Part shown: in pieces, positions 1 through 8,016 of the stretch | Layout: the number at the start of each line of letters is the position of its first letter | Position numbering within the stretch: the stretch's first letter is position 1 | Source of the DNA: Streptomyces formicae | Lineage (GTDB): Bacteria > Actinomycetota > Actinomycetes > Streptomycetales > Streptomycetaceae | Assembly (NCBI RefSeq): GCF_002556545.1 | Contig: NZ_CP022685.1 | Span: 9,278,001 to 9,342,000 of the forward strand | DNA: 64,000 bases | Direction: 5' to 3' | Notes under the pieces: generated by a model | What the model saw: the letters and a program-made list of their open reading frames with translations, nothing else | What the model was told of the DNA's origin: nothing | Database searches by the model: none | Translations under genes and position numbers: made by a program

Positions 1-1074
1 GGCGCGGGCGGCCTCACCGACCGCGCGGAAACAGTCCTGAAGGGCGGGCGAGCCCTTAGGGAGCCCCTTCTCTTCGCGGTAGCCGAGCAGCCTGTTGCGC
101 ACGTACGGCAACGCGGTGCCCCGGTCGTCGGGCACCAGACGCACCACCAGGAGATGCAGCGCGGCCAGGTCCCTGCGCAGCGCCGTGCCCGCGTCCTCCG
201 CGATCCTGGCGCGGGGCGGCATCGGCGCCGACGCGTTCGGCAGGTGCAGGGTGAGGGTGTCCACGCGCTCCGCGCTGCGGGCGTTGAGCAGCAGGACGCC
301 CAGGCGCTCCGCGGCGATCTCCGCGTCGGCGACCCTGCGCTGGAGCAACGCGGCCGCCGCCGCGTCGCGGGTGCCCTCTTCGAGGCGGCCCTGGATCATC
401 AGGGCCGCCTCGTGCAGCCGTGCGGTGCTGCGCCGCAGGTCGTCGAGGACGGCGTCCACGTCGTCGGCGCCCGCGTCGAGCAGCGCGATCTGGTGGGCGA
501 CGAGCTGGGCGAGCCGCGCCCGGAACGCCTCGCGCAGCCTGCGCAGCGTCCGCTCGGGCGTCTCGGGGACCACGGCGAACCGGACGATCGCGCTGCACGC
601 GAAGGCGACGGCGAGCGTCAGGAAGAGCCCGGGCAGCGCCGAGACCTCGGCGCTCACGAAGAGGGAGACGAAGTAGACCTGGAAGCCGATCAGGCCGAGC
701 GCGGTGCCCCGGTCGCCAAACCGGCGCGAGTAGACCGCGCCGAAGATCAGCAGGACGAAGAAGACGTCACCCGCGATGACACGGGAGTTGAGCAGCGAGC
801 CCAGGGATATCGCCGCGAGCGCCACGGGGACGCCGAGCAACAGCGTGATCGCCTGGCCGCGCACCTCCTTCTCCTGGATCGCGAACGTGGCGACCATGGC
901 GGTCATCGCGCCCGCGACCAGATGGTTCACCGACGTGCCGAACGAGGCCAGTACGGCGAGGGCGAGGAGGATGGCCCCGACCGTACGCAGCCCCGCCATG
1001 AGACGCAGGAGTCCCGGGTCGGACGCCGAGAATCTGTCCCAGACGCCCTTCGCTGTCCTTCGTGCCGCTGCCAT
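1..1074 (-). CDS. FUSC-family membrane transporter, C-terminus cut by window edge
   Basis: A minus-strand frame runs from an ATG at 1074 off the left edge, so only about 358 N-terminal residues are visible. Several hydrophobic segments come first (around residues 25-140), including FGTSVNHLVAGAMTAM and an Ala/Leu-rich stretch. A long charged, helix-rich cytoplasmic region follows, with Arg-rich helices and DDLRRSTARLHEAA. This layout (transmembrane block then soluble helical block) is that of the FUSC/aromatic-acid-exporter-like family, whose members are thought to export aromatic or other organic acids. The substrate cannot be inferred here. It is divergent from the peroxiredoxin gene across a 253-bp intergenic region. 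An alternative family (YccS-like or ArAE) is the same superfamily. Confidence 0.7.
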   Translation of the reverse strand, partial: MAAARRTAKGVWDRFSASDPGLLRLMAGLRTVGAILLALAVLASFGTSVNHLVAGAMTAMVATFAIQEKEVRGQAITLLLGVPVALAAISLGSLLNSRVIAGDVFFVLLIFGAVYSRRFGDRGTALGLIGFQVYFVSLFVSAEVSALPGLFLTLAVAFACSAIVRFAVVPETPERTLRRLREAFRARLAQLVAHQIALLDAGADDVDAVLDDLRRSTARLHEAALMIQGRLEEGTRDAAAAALLQRRVADAEIAAERLGVLLLNARSAERVDTLTLHLPNASAPMPPRARIAEDAGTALRRDLAALHLLVVRLVPDDRGTALPYVRNRLLGYREEKGLPKGSPALQDCFRAVGEAARA

Positions 1075-1327
1075 CGCGATGCCGTTCTCTCCCTTGCCGT
1101 TCCGCCCGGCCGCTGTCACGGGCCGCGCGTGTGCCCCAGCATTACATGAGGGCGGTTCGGAAGATCAGGGCTGGTCGGGAGGCATGCCAACGCCCCCTGC
1201 CCGCACCGTGCCTACCATCGAGTAGGGTTTCGCTCCCGCGATCCGAGGCCGTCTGCGGACCTCGTTCCGACCCTCAACGAGGAGGCACCGTGCAGCGCTT
1301 CGACCGTACGTCGCAGGGGAGCAGGAC

Positions 1328-1798
1328 ATGACGGCGCGCGTGGCGGTCGGCGACACCGTCGACGACTTCACGCTGCCCGACGAGACCGGCACCCCGAGGC
1401 GGCTGAGCACGCTCCTCGAAGAGGGCCCCGTGGTGCTGTTCTTCTACCCGGCGGCGCTCACCCCCGGCTGTACGGCCGAGGCGTGCCACTTCCGCGACCT
1501 GGCCGCCGAGTTCGAGGCGGCGGGTGCGCGGCCGGTCGGCGTCAGCGGTGACGAGGTCGAGCGGCAGCGGGAGTTCGTCGGCAAGCACACGCTGGGCTTC
1601 CCCCTGCTCTCCGACCCCGAGGGCACGGTGCGCGGCCGGTTCGGCGTGACGCGCGGCTTCTCCCTGGCGCCGACCAAGCGCGTCACGTTCGTCATCGGAC
1701 AGGACCGCACCGTCGCCGAGGTGGTCCGCAGCGAACTGCGGATGAGCGCCCACGCCGACCGCGCCCTCGAGGCCGTACGCCGCCTTCCCGCGCGGTGA
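1328..1798 (+). CDS. Peroxiredoxin, Bcp/AhpC-TSA family
   Basis: This 156-residue thioredoxin-fold protein should reduce hydrogen peroxide and organic hydroperoxides in the cytoplasm using a thiol reductant. The signature TPGCTAEAC contains the likely peroxidatic Cys48 and a second Cys five residues later (Cys53), the spacing of atypical two-cysteine Bcp/PrxQ enzymes. The usual YPKDDTPGCT is YPAALTPGCT here. Later family segments such as FPLLSDPEGTVRGRFGV and RVTFVIGQDRTV are intact and the length is normal for Bcp. The ATG at 1328 follows a GGAGCAGG ribosome site. It stands alone, convergent with the dehydrogenase gene 12 bp downstream. Confidence 0.9.
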   Translation: MTARVAVGDTVDDFTLPDETGTPRRLSTLLEEGPVVLFFYPAALTPGCTAEACHFRDLAAEFEAAGARPVGVSGDEVERQREFVGKHTLGFPLLSDPEGTVRGRFGVTRGFSLAPTKRVTFVIGQDRTVAEVVRSELRMSAHADRALEAVRRLPAR

Positions 1799-1810
1799 GT
1801 CAGCAGTGAG

Positions 1811-3343
1811 TCAGAGGAAGCTGACGTTCTGCGCGAGCGCCAGCCGCCCCGAGTAGTTGACGGTGTTGGTGGCCGCCCGCATGTAGGCGCGCCACGCGTC
1901 GGAGCCCGACTCTCGGCCGCCGCCCGTCTCCTTCTCGCCGCCGAAGGCACCGCCGATCTCCGCCCCCGAGGTGCCGATGTTCACGTTGGCGATGCCGCAG
2001 TCGGAGCCCTCGGCGGAGAGGAAGAGCTCGGCCTCGCGCTGATCGCGCGTGAAGATGCTGGACGACAGGCCCTGGGGGACGTCGTTGTGCAGGGCGATCG
2101 CCTCGTCGAGGGTGTCGTACGTCATGACGTAAAGGAGCGGCGCGAACGTCTCCTCGCGCACGACGTCGGTCTGCCCCGCCATGCGGACGATGGCCGGTTC
2201 GACGTACGCGGCGCCCGGCGCCGAGCCCGCGGGACGGCGCTCGCCGCCCACGACCAGTTCGCCGCCCTCGTCCCGCGCCCGGTCGAGCGCGGCCCGCATG
2301 CCGTCGAGCGCCGCCGTGGAGATGAGCGGCCCGACGAGCGTGGACCGGTCGAAGGGGTCGCCGATGGGGAGCTTCTGGTAGGCGGCGGTCAGCCGGTCGA
2401 CCAGCGGGTCCGCGATCTCGCGGTGCACGATGAGGCGCCGCAGCGTCGTGCAGCGCTGCCCGGCCGTGCCCACCGCGGCGAACACGATGCCCCGCACGGC
2501 CAGCTCGGGATCGGCGGACGGCGCGACGACCGCGGCGTTGTTGCCGCCCAGTTCCAGCAGGCTGCGGCCGAAGCGGGCGGCGACGCGGGGACCCACCTCG
2601 CGGCCCATGCGGGTCGAGCCCGTGGCGCTGACGAGCGCGATCCGAGGATCGTCGACGAGCCGTTCACCGACCGTCCGGTCCCCGAGCAGCAGGCGGTGCA
2701 CGTCGCGCGGCGCCCCGACGTCATCGGCGGCCCGGGCGAGCAACCGGTCGCAGGCCAGGGAGATCAGCGGGGTCAGCTCGGAGGGCTTCCAGACGACGGT
2801 GTCGCCGCAGGCGAGCGCGACGGCCGTGTTCCACGACCACACGGCGGCGGGGAAGTTGAACGCAGAGATCACCCCGACGACGCCGAGCGGGTGCCAGGTC
2901 TCCGCGAGGCGGTGTCCCGGGCGCTCCGACGCGATGGTGCGGCCGTAGAGCTGACGGGACAGGCCCACGGCGAAGTCGCAGACGTCGACCATCTCCTGGA
3001 CCTCGCCGAGCGCCTCCGAGCGGATCTTGCCCGCCTCGACAGTGATCAGATCGGCGAGGTCCTCCTGGTGCTCGCGCAGCAACTCGCCCAGGCGCCGCAC
3101 CAGCTCACCTCGGCGCGGCGCCGGTGTGGTGCGCCAGTCGAGGAACGCCGCGCGGGCCGCCGCGATCGCCTCCTCCGTGGCGTCGGCACCGGCGACGGGG
3201 ACGGCGAAGAGCTCGTCGCCGGTGATCGGGGTACGGGCCCGCAGGCCGGTGCCGACGTCCGGCACGGTGACCCCGACGCGCTGGAGTGCGGCACGGGCGC
3301 GGGCGCGCAGGTCGTCGGTGGAGGGAAGGACGATGCCGTTCAT
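1811..3343 (-). CDS. ALDH7-type dehydrogenase (piperideine-6-carboxylate/aminoadipate semialdehyde)
   Basis: This 510-residue NAD(P)-dependent aldehyde dehydrogenase shows the antiquitin/AmaB (ALDH7) signatures ELGGNNAAVVAPSAD and GTAGQRCTTLRRLIVH, the latter holding the catalytic Cys. The NAD-binding segment GVVGVISAFNFPAAVWSWN and C-terminal FGGEKETGGGRESGSDAW are also present. ALDH7 enzymes oxidise the open form of piperideine-6-carboxylate to 2-aminoadipate in lysine catabolism. Its ATG overlaps the HglS-type stop codon as ATGA, which implies translational coupling, and GAGGAG lies just upstream. The start is therefore set at 3343 although the frame is open further upstream. The two upstream operon partners act on pathway-related substrates, which strengthens the assignment. 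Another semialdehyde substrate remains possible. Confidence 0.88.
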   Translation of the reverse strand: MNGIVLPSTDDLRARARAALQRVGVTVPDVGTGLRARTPITGDELFAVPVAGADATEEAIAAARAAFLDWRTTPAPRRGELVRRLGELLREHQEDLADLITVEAGKIRSEALGEVQEMVDVCDFAVGLSRQLYGRTIASERPGHRLAETWHPLGVVGVISAFNFPAAVWSWNTAVALACGDTVVWKPSELTPLISLACDRLLARAADDVGAPRDVHRLLLGDRTVGERLVDDPRIALVSATGSTRMGREVGPRVAARFGRSLLELGGNNAAVVAPSADPELAVRGIVFAAVGTAGQRCTTLRRLIVHREIADPLVDRLTAAYQKLPIGDPFDRSTLVGPLISTAALDGMRAALDRARDEGGELVVGGERRPAGSAPGAAYVEPAIVRMAGQTDVVREETFAPLLYVMTYDTLDEAIALHNDVPQGLSSSIFTRDQREAELFLSAEGSDCGIANVNIGTSGAEIGGAFGGEKETGGGRESGSDAWRAYMRAATNTVNYSGRLALAQNVSFL

Positions 3344-4674
3344 GAAACTCCTCGGGCGAGTAGGGGGTCGATCGCGATTCCCAGCGCGTCGGCGACCTCG
3401 GCCAGGGACCGTGCGCGCTGCCGCTCGTAGAGCGCGAACGGATCGAGCACCTCGCGCCCCACCGCACCGGCCAGCCACGCGGCGTCGTACGCGTCGCTCG
3501 CCAGGCCGCTGTTCCTCGACCCCCGGTCGCTGAGGTTGGACTGGAAGATGCCCGCAGCGGACCGAGGAAGGAAGTCCTCGTACACGATCGGCTCGGCCCG
3601 GACCCAGCCCTGACCCAGGAGCGCGCCGATGTCGGCGGGCGGGCGCCCGCCGTCCGAGGGGCGGTCAGGCACTACGTGGTAGGTGAAGAACCCGAGTCCC
3701 TGGACGGCGAGTTCGTGCTCGGTGCCGGGCAGGGGCTCGCCCCGGTCGTAGCGCGCACGGCCTTCGCGGGTGAGGGCGATGCCCCGCGCCTCGACCTCGC
3801 CGAAGCGGACCCGCAGGGAGCCGCGGGTCACCCGGCCGTCGGGGGCGCGCATCGCCCTCGGTTCGGCGAGGGCGCGGAAGGAGGTCTGCCGCAGCAGCAC
3901 GTCCGCGCCGGGGCGGTGCGGCGGGCCCTGGATGGTGTCGATCATCTCGATGCCGCGCGCGGTCATGCGCCGGTACAGCTCGTCGATGTCCAGGACGCGC
4001 GGGGTCAGGTGATTGATGTGCGTACTGCGCACGCCGCCGATGTCGGCGGCGACGGCGGAGACCCGCGCCAGGGTCTCGTACCAGGCCCGGTCGACGGGTT
4101 CGGGCGACAGCTCGAAGGCGCGTACGGCGAGGTGGAGGAAGCGCTCGGCGGCGGCGTCGGGCAGCTCCCGCTCGGCCTCCGCGCGATCGGCGAGGGCGAG
4201 CAGCTCGGGCGGGAACAGTTCGCGCGCGGCGAGGAACGCGGTGAGGCGGGAGCGGAGGTCCGCGTCGAAGAAGCGGGGGTCGTCGACGGTGAGCAGGGAG
4301 GTGAAGACCCGGAACGGGTTGCGGGCCAGCTCGTCCCCGGTCACGGGCCGGAACGCGGTCGATACGACGGGCAGCGCGCTCCCCGCCGTGTCGCGCAGGT
4401 CGTAGTGGCCCACCGGGCGCATGCCGAGGGCGCCGAAGACGCGGGCGACCTGGCGCAGTTCCTCCGGCGTGCCGACCCGGATGGCGCCGTGCCGCTCGGA
4501 GGTGACCCGGCTGATGGAGCCCAGGCGTTCGGCGTCGGCGCCTCGCGCGCGCAGGACCTCCTCGTTGACCTCGCGCGAGACGTCCACGAGCGTCGTGTAG
4601 GCGGGGACCTCGCGCCCGTACATCTCCGAGAGCCGCGCGGCGAACGCGGCCCGCAGCTGCCACTGCCGGATCAT
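3340..4674 (-). CDS. hglS: 2-oxoadipate dioxygenase/decarboxylase (HglS family, DUF1338)
   Basis: This 444-residue protein matches the DUF1338 family, shown for Pseudomonas HglS to be a non-haem Fe(II) enzyme that converts 2-oxoadipate to D-2-hydroxyglutarate with loss of CO2, the last specialised step of the D-lysine/2-aminoadipate route. Likely metal ligands are His62 in SERHGAIR, a His in THINHLTPRVLDID and a Glu in IVYEDFLPRSAAGIF. The family segments DTIQGPPHRPGADVLLRQTS and GFFTYHVVP are present. The ATG at 4674 begins MIRQWQLRAAFAARL, the usual family start. It lies 59 bp after the oxidase gene and overlaps the dehydrogenase by 4 bp. The family call is strong. The exact substrate is inferred from family and context. 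Confidence 0.85.
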   Translation of the reverse strand: MIRQWQLRAAFAARLSEMYGREVPAYTTLVDVSREVNEEVLRARGADAERLGSISRVTSERHGAIRVGTPEELRQVARVFGALGMRPVGHYDLRDTAGSALPVVSTAFRPVTGDELARNPFRVFTSLLTVDDPRFFDADLRSRLTAFLAARELFPPELLALADRAEAERELPDAAAERFLHLAVRAFELSPEPVDRAWYETLARVSAVAADIGGVRSTHINHLTPRVLDIDELYRRMTARGIEMIDTIQGPPHRPGADVLLRQTSFRALAEPRAMRAPDGRVTRGSLRVRFGEVEARGIALTREGRARYDRGEPLPGTEHELAVQGLGFFTYHVVPDRPSDGGRPPADIGALLGQGWVRAEPIVYEDFLPRSAAGIFQSNLSDRGSRNSGLASDAYDAAWLAGAVGREVLDPFALYERQRARSLAEVADALGIAIDPLLARGVS

Positions 4675-4733
4675 CGGCGCTTCGTCCTTCCGTCGGCCGG
4701 GTCCCGGAGGACCGGGCTGGTGTGCGGGGGAGT

Positions 4734-5906
4734 TCAGACCACGTGTGCCTCCGGGCGGCCCGCGACCCCCGATCCGAAGCGGTCGGCGCCGAGCGGTGCC
4801 ACGTCGACGAAGGGGCGGCGCCCCAGGTGGAGGTCGCGGACGATCTCGCCGACGGCGGGCGCCTGGAGGAAGCCGTGGCCCGAGAACCCGGTGGCGTAGA
4901 GGAAGTTGGGGACTGCCTCGGAGCGGCCGATGAGCGCGTTGTGGTCCGGAGTGACCTCGTACAGGCCCGCCCAGCCCCCGTCCGTCGCCATGTCCGCGAG
5001 CGCGGGCGCGCGGTGCCGAGCGACCTCCCGGAACAGGTCCAGCCACTCCGGCGTCCACGTCGTGTCGAACCCCTCGGCCTGCGCCGGGTCGGCGAGGCCG
5101 AGAAGGAGCCCGTCGTCGCTGTTGTGGAAGTACGCCGACGACGCGAAGTCGATGGTGAAGGGGATGCGCGGCGCGGCGGGCACCAGCGGCACGGTGAAGG
5201 CGAGTTGACGCCGCACGGGGCGCACCGGCAGCGCCACCCCCACCATGGCGCCGACCCGCGCCGACCAGGCCCCGGCCGCGCACACGACCGTGGCGCAGGA
5301 GATGGCGCCGCGGTCGGTGCGCACGACGCGGACCCGGTCGCCGACGGTGTCCATGCCGAGCACCGTGGTGTGCGTCGCGAGGACGGCTCCGGCGTCGGCC
5401 GCGGCGCGCGCGTACCCGCGCACGACGCGACCGGGACGCGCGTGGCCGTCGGCGGGCGAGTAGCAGGCGGCGACGAGCCCCTCCGTGCGCAGATAGGGGC
5501 ACAGGTCCTCGGCCTCGCGGGCCCCGATCATGCGGCTGGGGACGCCGAGTTCGTTCTGGGTGCGCACGGCGGCCTCGAACTCCGCCGCCTGGTCCTGACC
5601 GGTCAGCAGGAAGAGATAGCCCACGGTGTCCAGGCCGATGCCGGTACCGGGGCGCCGCGGAAAGTCCTCGTACGCCCGCAGGCTCCGCAGCCCGAGCTCG
5701 ATGTTGAGCGGGTCGGAGAACTGCGCGCGGACCCCGCCGATCGGCTTGCCCGAACTGCCCTGCCCCAGCTCGTCGCGTTCCACGACGACGATGTCGCGCA
5801 CCCCCGCCTCGGCCAGATGGAAGGCGATGCTCGTGCCCATCACCCCGCCCCCGATGACGACCACGTCGGCGGAGGACGGAAGACCGCGGAACTCCGAGGA
5901 GGCCAA
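4734..5906 (-). CDS. FAD-dependent DAO-family amino acid oxidase (pipecolate/sarcosine oxidase-like)
   Basis: The 390-residue protein starts with a Rossmann FAD motif (VVVIGGGVMGTSIAFHL, about residues 15-31) and an acidic VERDELGQGSSGKP region typical of the sarcosine-oxidase beta/DAO family. A C-terminal ATGFSGHGFLQAPAVGE segment closes the FAD site. Such enzymes oxidise secondary or D-amino acids to imines with FAD. It is the first gene of an operon with a 2-oxoadipate decarboxylase and an ALDH7 dehydrogenase, so an attractive substrate is L-pipecolate, giving piperideine-6-carboxylate as AmaA does in Pseudomonas. That substrate is inference; sarcosine, dimethylglycine or a D-amino acid are alternatives. 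It is transcribed divergently from a LysR gene across about 140 bp. Confidence 0.8.
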   Translation of the reverse strand: MASSEFRGLPSSADVVVIGGGVMGTSIAFHLAEAGVRDIVVVERDELGQGSSGKPIGGVRAQFSDPLNIELGLRSLRAYEDFPRRPGTGIGLDTVGYLFLLTGQDQAAEFEAAVRTQNELGVPSRMIGAREAEDLCPYLRTEGLVAACYSPADGHARPGRVVRGYARAAADAGAVLATHTTVLGMDTVGDRVRVVRTDRGAISCATVVCAAGAWSARVGAMVGVALPVRPVRRQLAFTVPLVPAAPRIPFTIDFASSAYFHNSDDGLLLGLADPAQAEGFDTTWTPEWLDLFREVARHRAPALADMATDGGWAGLYEVTPDHNALIGRSEAVPNFLYATGFSGHGFLQAPAVGEIVRDLHLGRRPFVDVAPLGADRFGSGVAGRPEAHVV

Positions 5907-6026
5907 GGGGCTGCTCCCTTCCAGGGGCTGTCATGGCGTGGCGTGCGTGGCGCGAAACGCTGAACAGCTTGCTGCCCGCCATGGTGCAGCACCCTGCCGC
6001 CGCCGTCCATGAACACTTCGTGCGGT

Positions 6027-6042
6027 CGATCGATTACGATCG
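6027..6042. promoter_or_regulatory. Candidate LysR operator in the divergent oxidase/LysR promoter
   Basis: Two copies of CGATCG flank ATTA, giving CGATCGATTACGATCG just 4 bp before the LysR ATG. The embedded ATCGATTACGAT has the A/T-rich dyad form LysR-type regulators favour. It lies in the short divergent region shared with the catabolic operon. The motif is seen directly; the binding role is inferred. Confidence 0.45.
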
Positions 6043-6046
6043 CTAT

Positions 6047-6985
6047 ATGTATGGGGCGAGCGCCCAGTTGAGGTCCCTGGTGGAACTGACCAGGCGGGGA
6101 ACCATCACGGCGGTCGCCGATGCGCTGGGGTACACCCCCGGGGGCATCTCGCAGCAACTCGCCGCGCTGGAGCGGTCCACGGGCGTGGAGCTGCTGCGGC
6201 GCGTGGGCCGCCGGGTGGAGCTGACCGACGAGGGCCTGACCCTGGCGCGGTACGCCGAGCGGATCCTGACCACCGAAGCGGAGGCGCTCGAAGCGCTCGC
6301 GCGCGGCCGCGGGGAGGTGAGCGGGGTGCTGCGCGTCGGTCTGTTCGCCACGGTCGCCGCCGAGATACTCCCGATGGCCCTGCGCAGGACCGGCGAGGTG
6401 CTTCCCGGACTCACCGTGCGCAGCCGCGACATGGACGTCGACGAGGTGTACGACGCCGTCGCGTCAGGCGGCGTCGACCTCGCTCTCGGCCTCGACTACC
6501 CCGACGTACCCATCCCGCGCGATCCCGCGCTGCGGATGCTGCGCCTGTACCGCGAACGGTTCGCTCTCGCGGTGCCCGCGGGCGCGATGGCGGGCGCCGA
6601 GACCGTCTCCCTTGCGGACACGGCGGGCCTCCGCTGGATCCTGCCGCCCGGCGACAGCTACTACGGCCGCGCCGTGCGCACCGCGTGCCGTCGCGCGGGC
6701 ACCGAGCCGCTCGTCGAACACGAGGTGACGGACACCGCGGCCACCCTCGCCCTGGTCGAGGCGGGCGTCGGCGTGAGCACGGTGACGGGCCTGATGCTCC
6801 GCCTGCGCCGCTCCCGCTTCGACGTGGTGGCGCTGCGCGAGACGGTGGAGCGGCACATCGTGGTGGTGTACCGCGCTCAGGCCGAGCGCCGGCCGACCGT
6901 GGCGGCACTGGTCGAGGTCCTGCGGGCGGTGGCCCGGCCCCCAGAGGGGGAGGAAGGAGAGGAAGGGGAGCGGGGCGTGCTGTAG
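6047..6985 (+). CDS. LysR-family transcriptional regulator of the divergent catabolic operon
   Basis: A 312-residue LysR protein. The N-terminal winged HTH (QLRSLVELTRRGTITAVADA then GYTPGGISQQLAALERSTGV) is followed by a periplasmic-binding-like effector domain (VLRVGLFATVAAEILP onward). The ATG at 6047 gives the usual short lead into the HTH; an in-frame ATG at 5933 would add 38 atypical residues overlapping the divergent promoter. The gene is back-to-back with the oxidase/hglS/dehydrogenase operon, the standard arrangement for a LysR activator of its neighbour, so a lysine-pathway intermediate is a plausible effector. The C-terminus has an acidic Glu-rich tail, and its last 109 bp overlap the convergent CPBP gene. 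Confidence 0.88.
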   Translation: MYGASAQLRSLVELTRRGTITAVADALGYTPGGISQQLAALERSTGVELLRRVGRRVELTDEGLTLARYAERILTTEAEALEALARGRGEVSGVLRVGLFATVAAEILPMALRRTGEVLPGLTVRSRDMDVDEVYDAVASGGVDLALGLDYPDVPIPRDPALRMLRLYRERFALAVPAGAMAGAETVSLADTAGLRWILPPGDSYYGRAVRTACRRAGTEPLVEHEVTDTAATLALVEAGVGVSTVTGLMLRLRRSRFDVVALRETVERHIVVVYRAQAERRPTVAALVEVLRAVARPPEGEEGEEGERGVL

Positions 6986-7878
6986 GGCCCGCGGCGACCC
7001 ACCTTCCGCCACACCACGAAGCCCGCCATGGCGACCAACAGGTAGACGGGTACGAGGAGTTCGGCCCCGGGGTCGAGCAGTTCCGCGTGCCACCCGGCGT
7101 CACGCTTCTCACCCTCGAACGTGACGCGGTTGACGGTCAGAAAGGTCAGATGGGTGCCGATGGCGGCGTAGAGCGGAGCGCCCCGCACCGCCGTGCGGGC
7201 CGCCACGAGCGTCAGTCCGAACACCGTCAGGAGGAAGAGGTAGTCGGCCGCGTTCTGCCCGCCGGGCGCCCACCCGACAGGGCCGGGATCGCCGCCGACG
7301 AGCCGCGCGGTCCACGACCCCACCACCGTCGAGAGGCCCGGCACGACCAGGAACACCGCCGTCGTGCCGAGCGCCGTCACCAGGCCGCCGAACCGGCCGC
7401 GCAGCGCGGTCCAGGCGTAGCCGCGCAGCGTCGTCTCCTCGGGGAGCGCCTCCAGGAGCAGGGCGACCACCCCGTTCGTCACCAGGAACGCGGCGAGTGC
7501 GAAGGGATCGGGGCGCGACCAGCTGAGCATGCCCGCGGCGGTGCCCGCCCCGAGGACGACCGCCGCGGCCGCCGCCGTTACGCCCACGCCGGTCAGCAGG
7601 GCGCGCACCGCCGCCATCGGGTCACCGAACCCGATGGACGTCAGCGAGCGGCCCCCGCGCCGCAGCGCGGCCATGACGAGCGGCACGGCCACCGCGCTGA
7701 CCAGGACGGCGGGGACGAGCCTGGCGGCGAACCCGGAAAGTCCCAGTGCGTCGGCGACACGCGGCCCCGCGGCCGTCCCGAGGCCGAGGGCCACGCCCAT
7801 GACGAGCCCGCCGCCCAAGGCCCTGCCCAGCGCGCCGAGCAAGGAGGGGGCTGGTGGGGTGGTCGTCCGTTCCGGCAT
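6877..7878 (-). CDS. CPBP-family intramembrane metalloprotease
   Basis: A 333-residue polytopic membrane protein with about eight hydrophobic segments and the CPBP/Rce1 motif EALPEETTLRGYAWTALRG, where the paired Glu and the Arg four residues later are the catalytic EExxxR. A later conserved His lies in AAIGTHLTFLTVNRV. Members are membrane proteases or CAAX-processing-like enzymes, and bacterial ones are sometimes linked to bacteriocin self-immunity; no bacteriocin gene is adjacent. The Ser/Pro-rich C-terminal 40 residues (SPSSPSSPSGG) come from the stretch that overlaps the convergent LysR gene and may be non-essential. No operon partner. Confidence 0.82.
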   Translation of the reverse strand: MPERTTTPPAPSLLGALGRALGGGLVMGVALGLGTAAGPRVADALGLSGFAARLVPAVLVSAVAVPLVMAALRRGGRSLTSIGFGDPMAAVRALLTGVGVTAAAAAVVLGAGTAAGMLSWSRPDPFALAAFLVTNGVVALLLEALPEETTLRGYAWTALRGRFGGLVTALGTTAVFLVVPGLSTVVGSWTARLVGGDPGPVGWAPGGQNAADYLFLLTVFGLTLVAARTAVRGAPLYAAIGTHLTFLTVNRVTFEGEKRDAGWHAELLDPGAELLVPVYLLVAMAGFVVWRKVGRRGPYSTPRSPSSPSSPSGGRATARRTSTSAATVGRRSA

Positions 7879-8016
7879 GTGCCGCTCCTCGTGCGCCTGT
7901 TCAGGGTGGCGATCACCATCCTCGGCGCCCTCGTGGGCACGGGAGTCGTAGCTCCGGAGGAATTCGCGCTACATCCTTTGATGCAGGAGGAGCCGCGGGC
8001 GAACGGGCGTGGGAGG

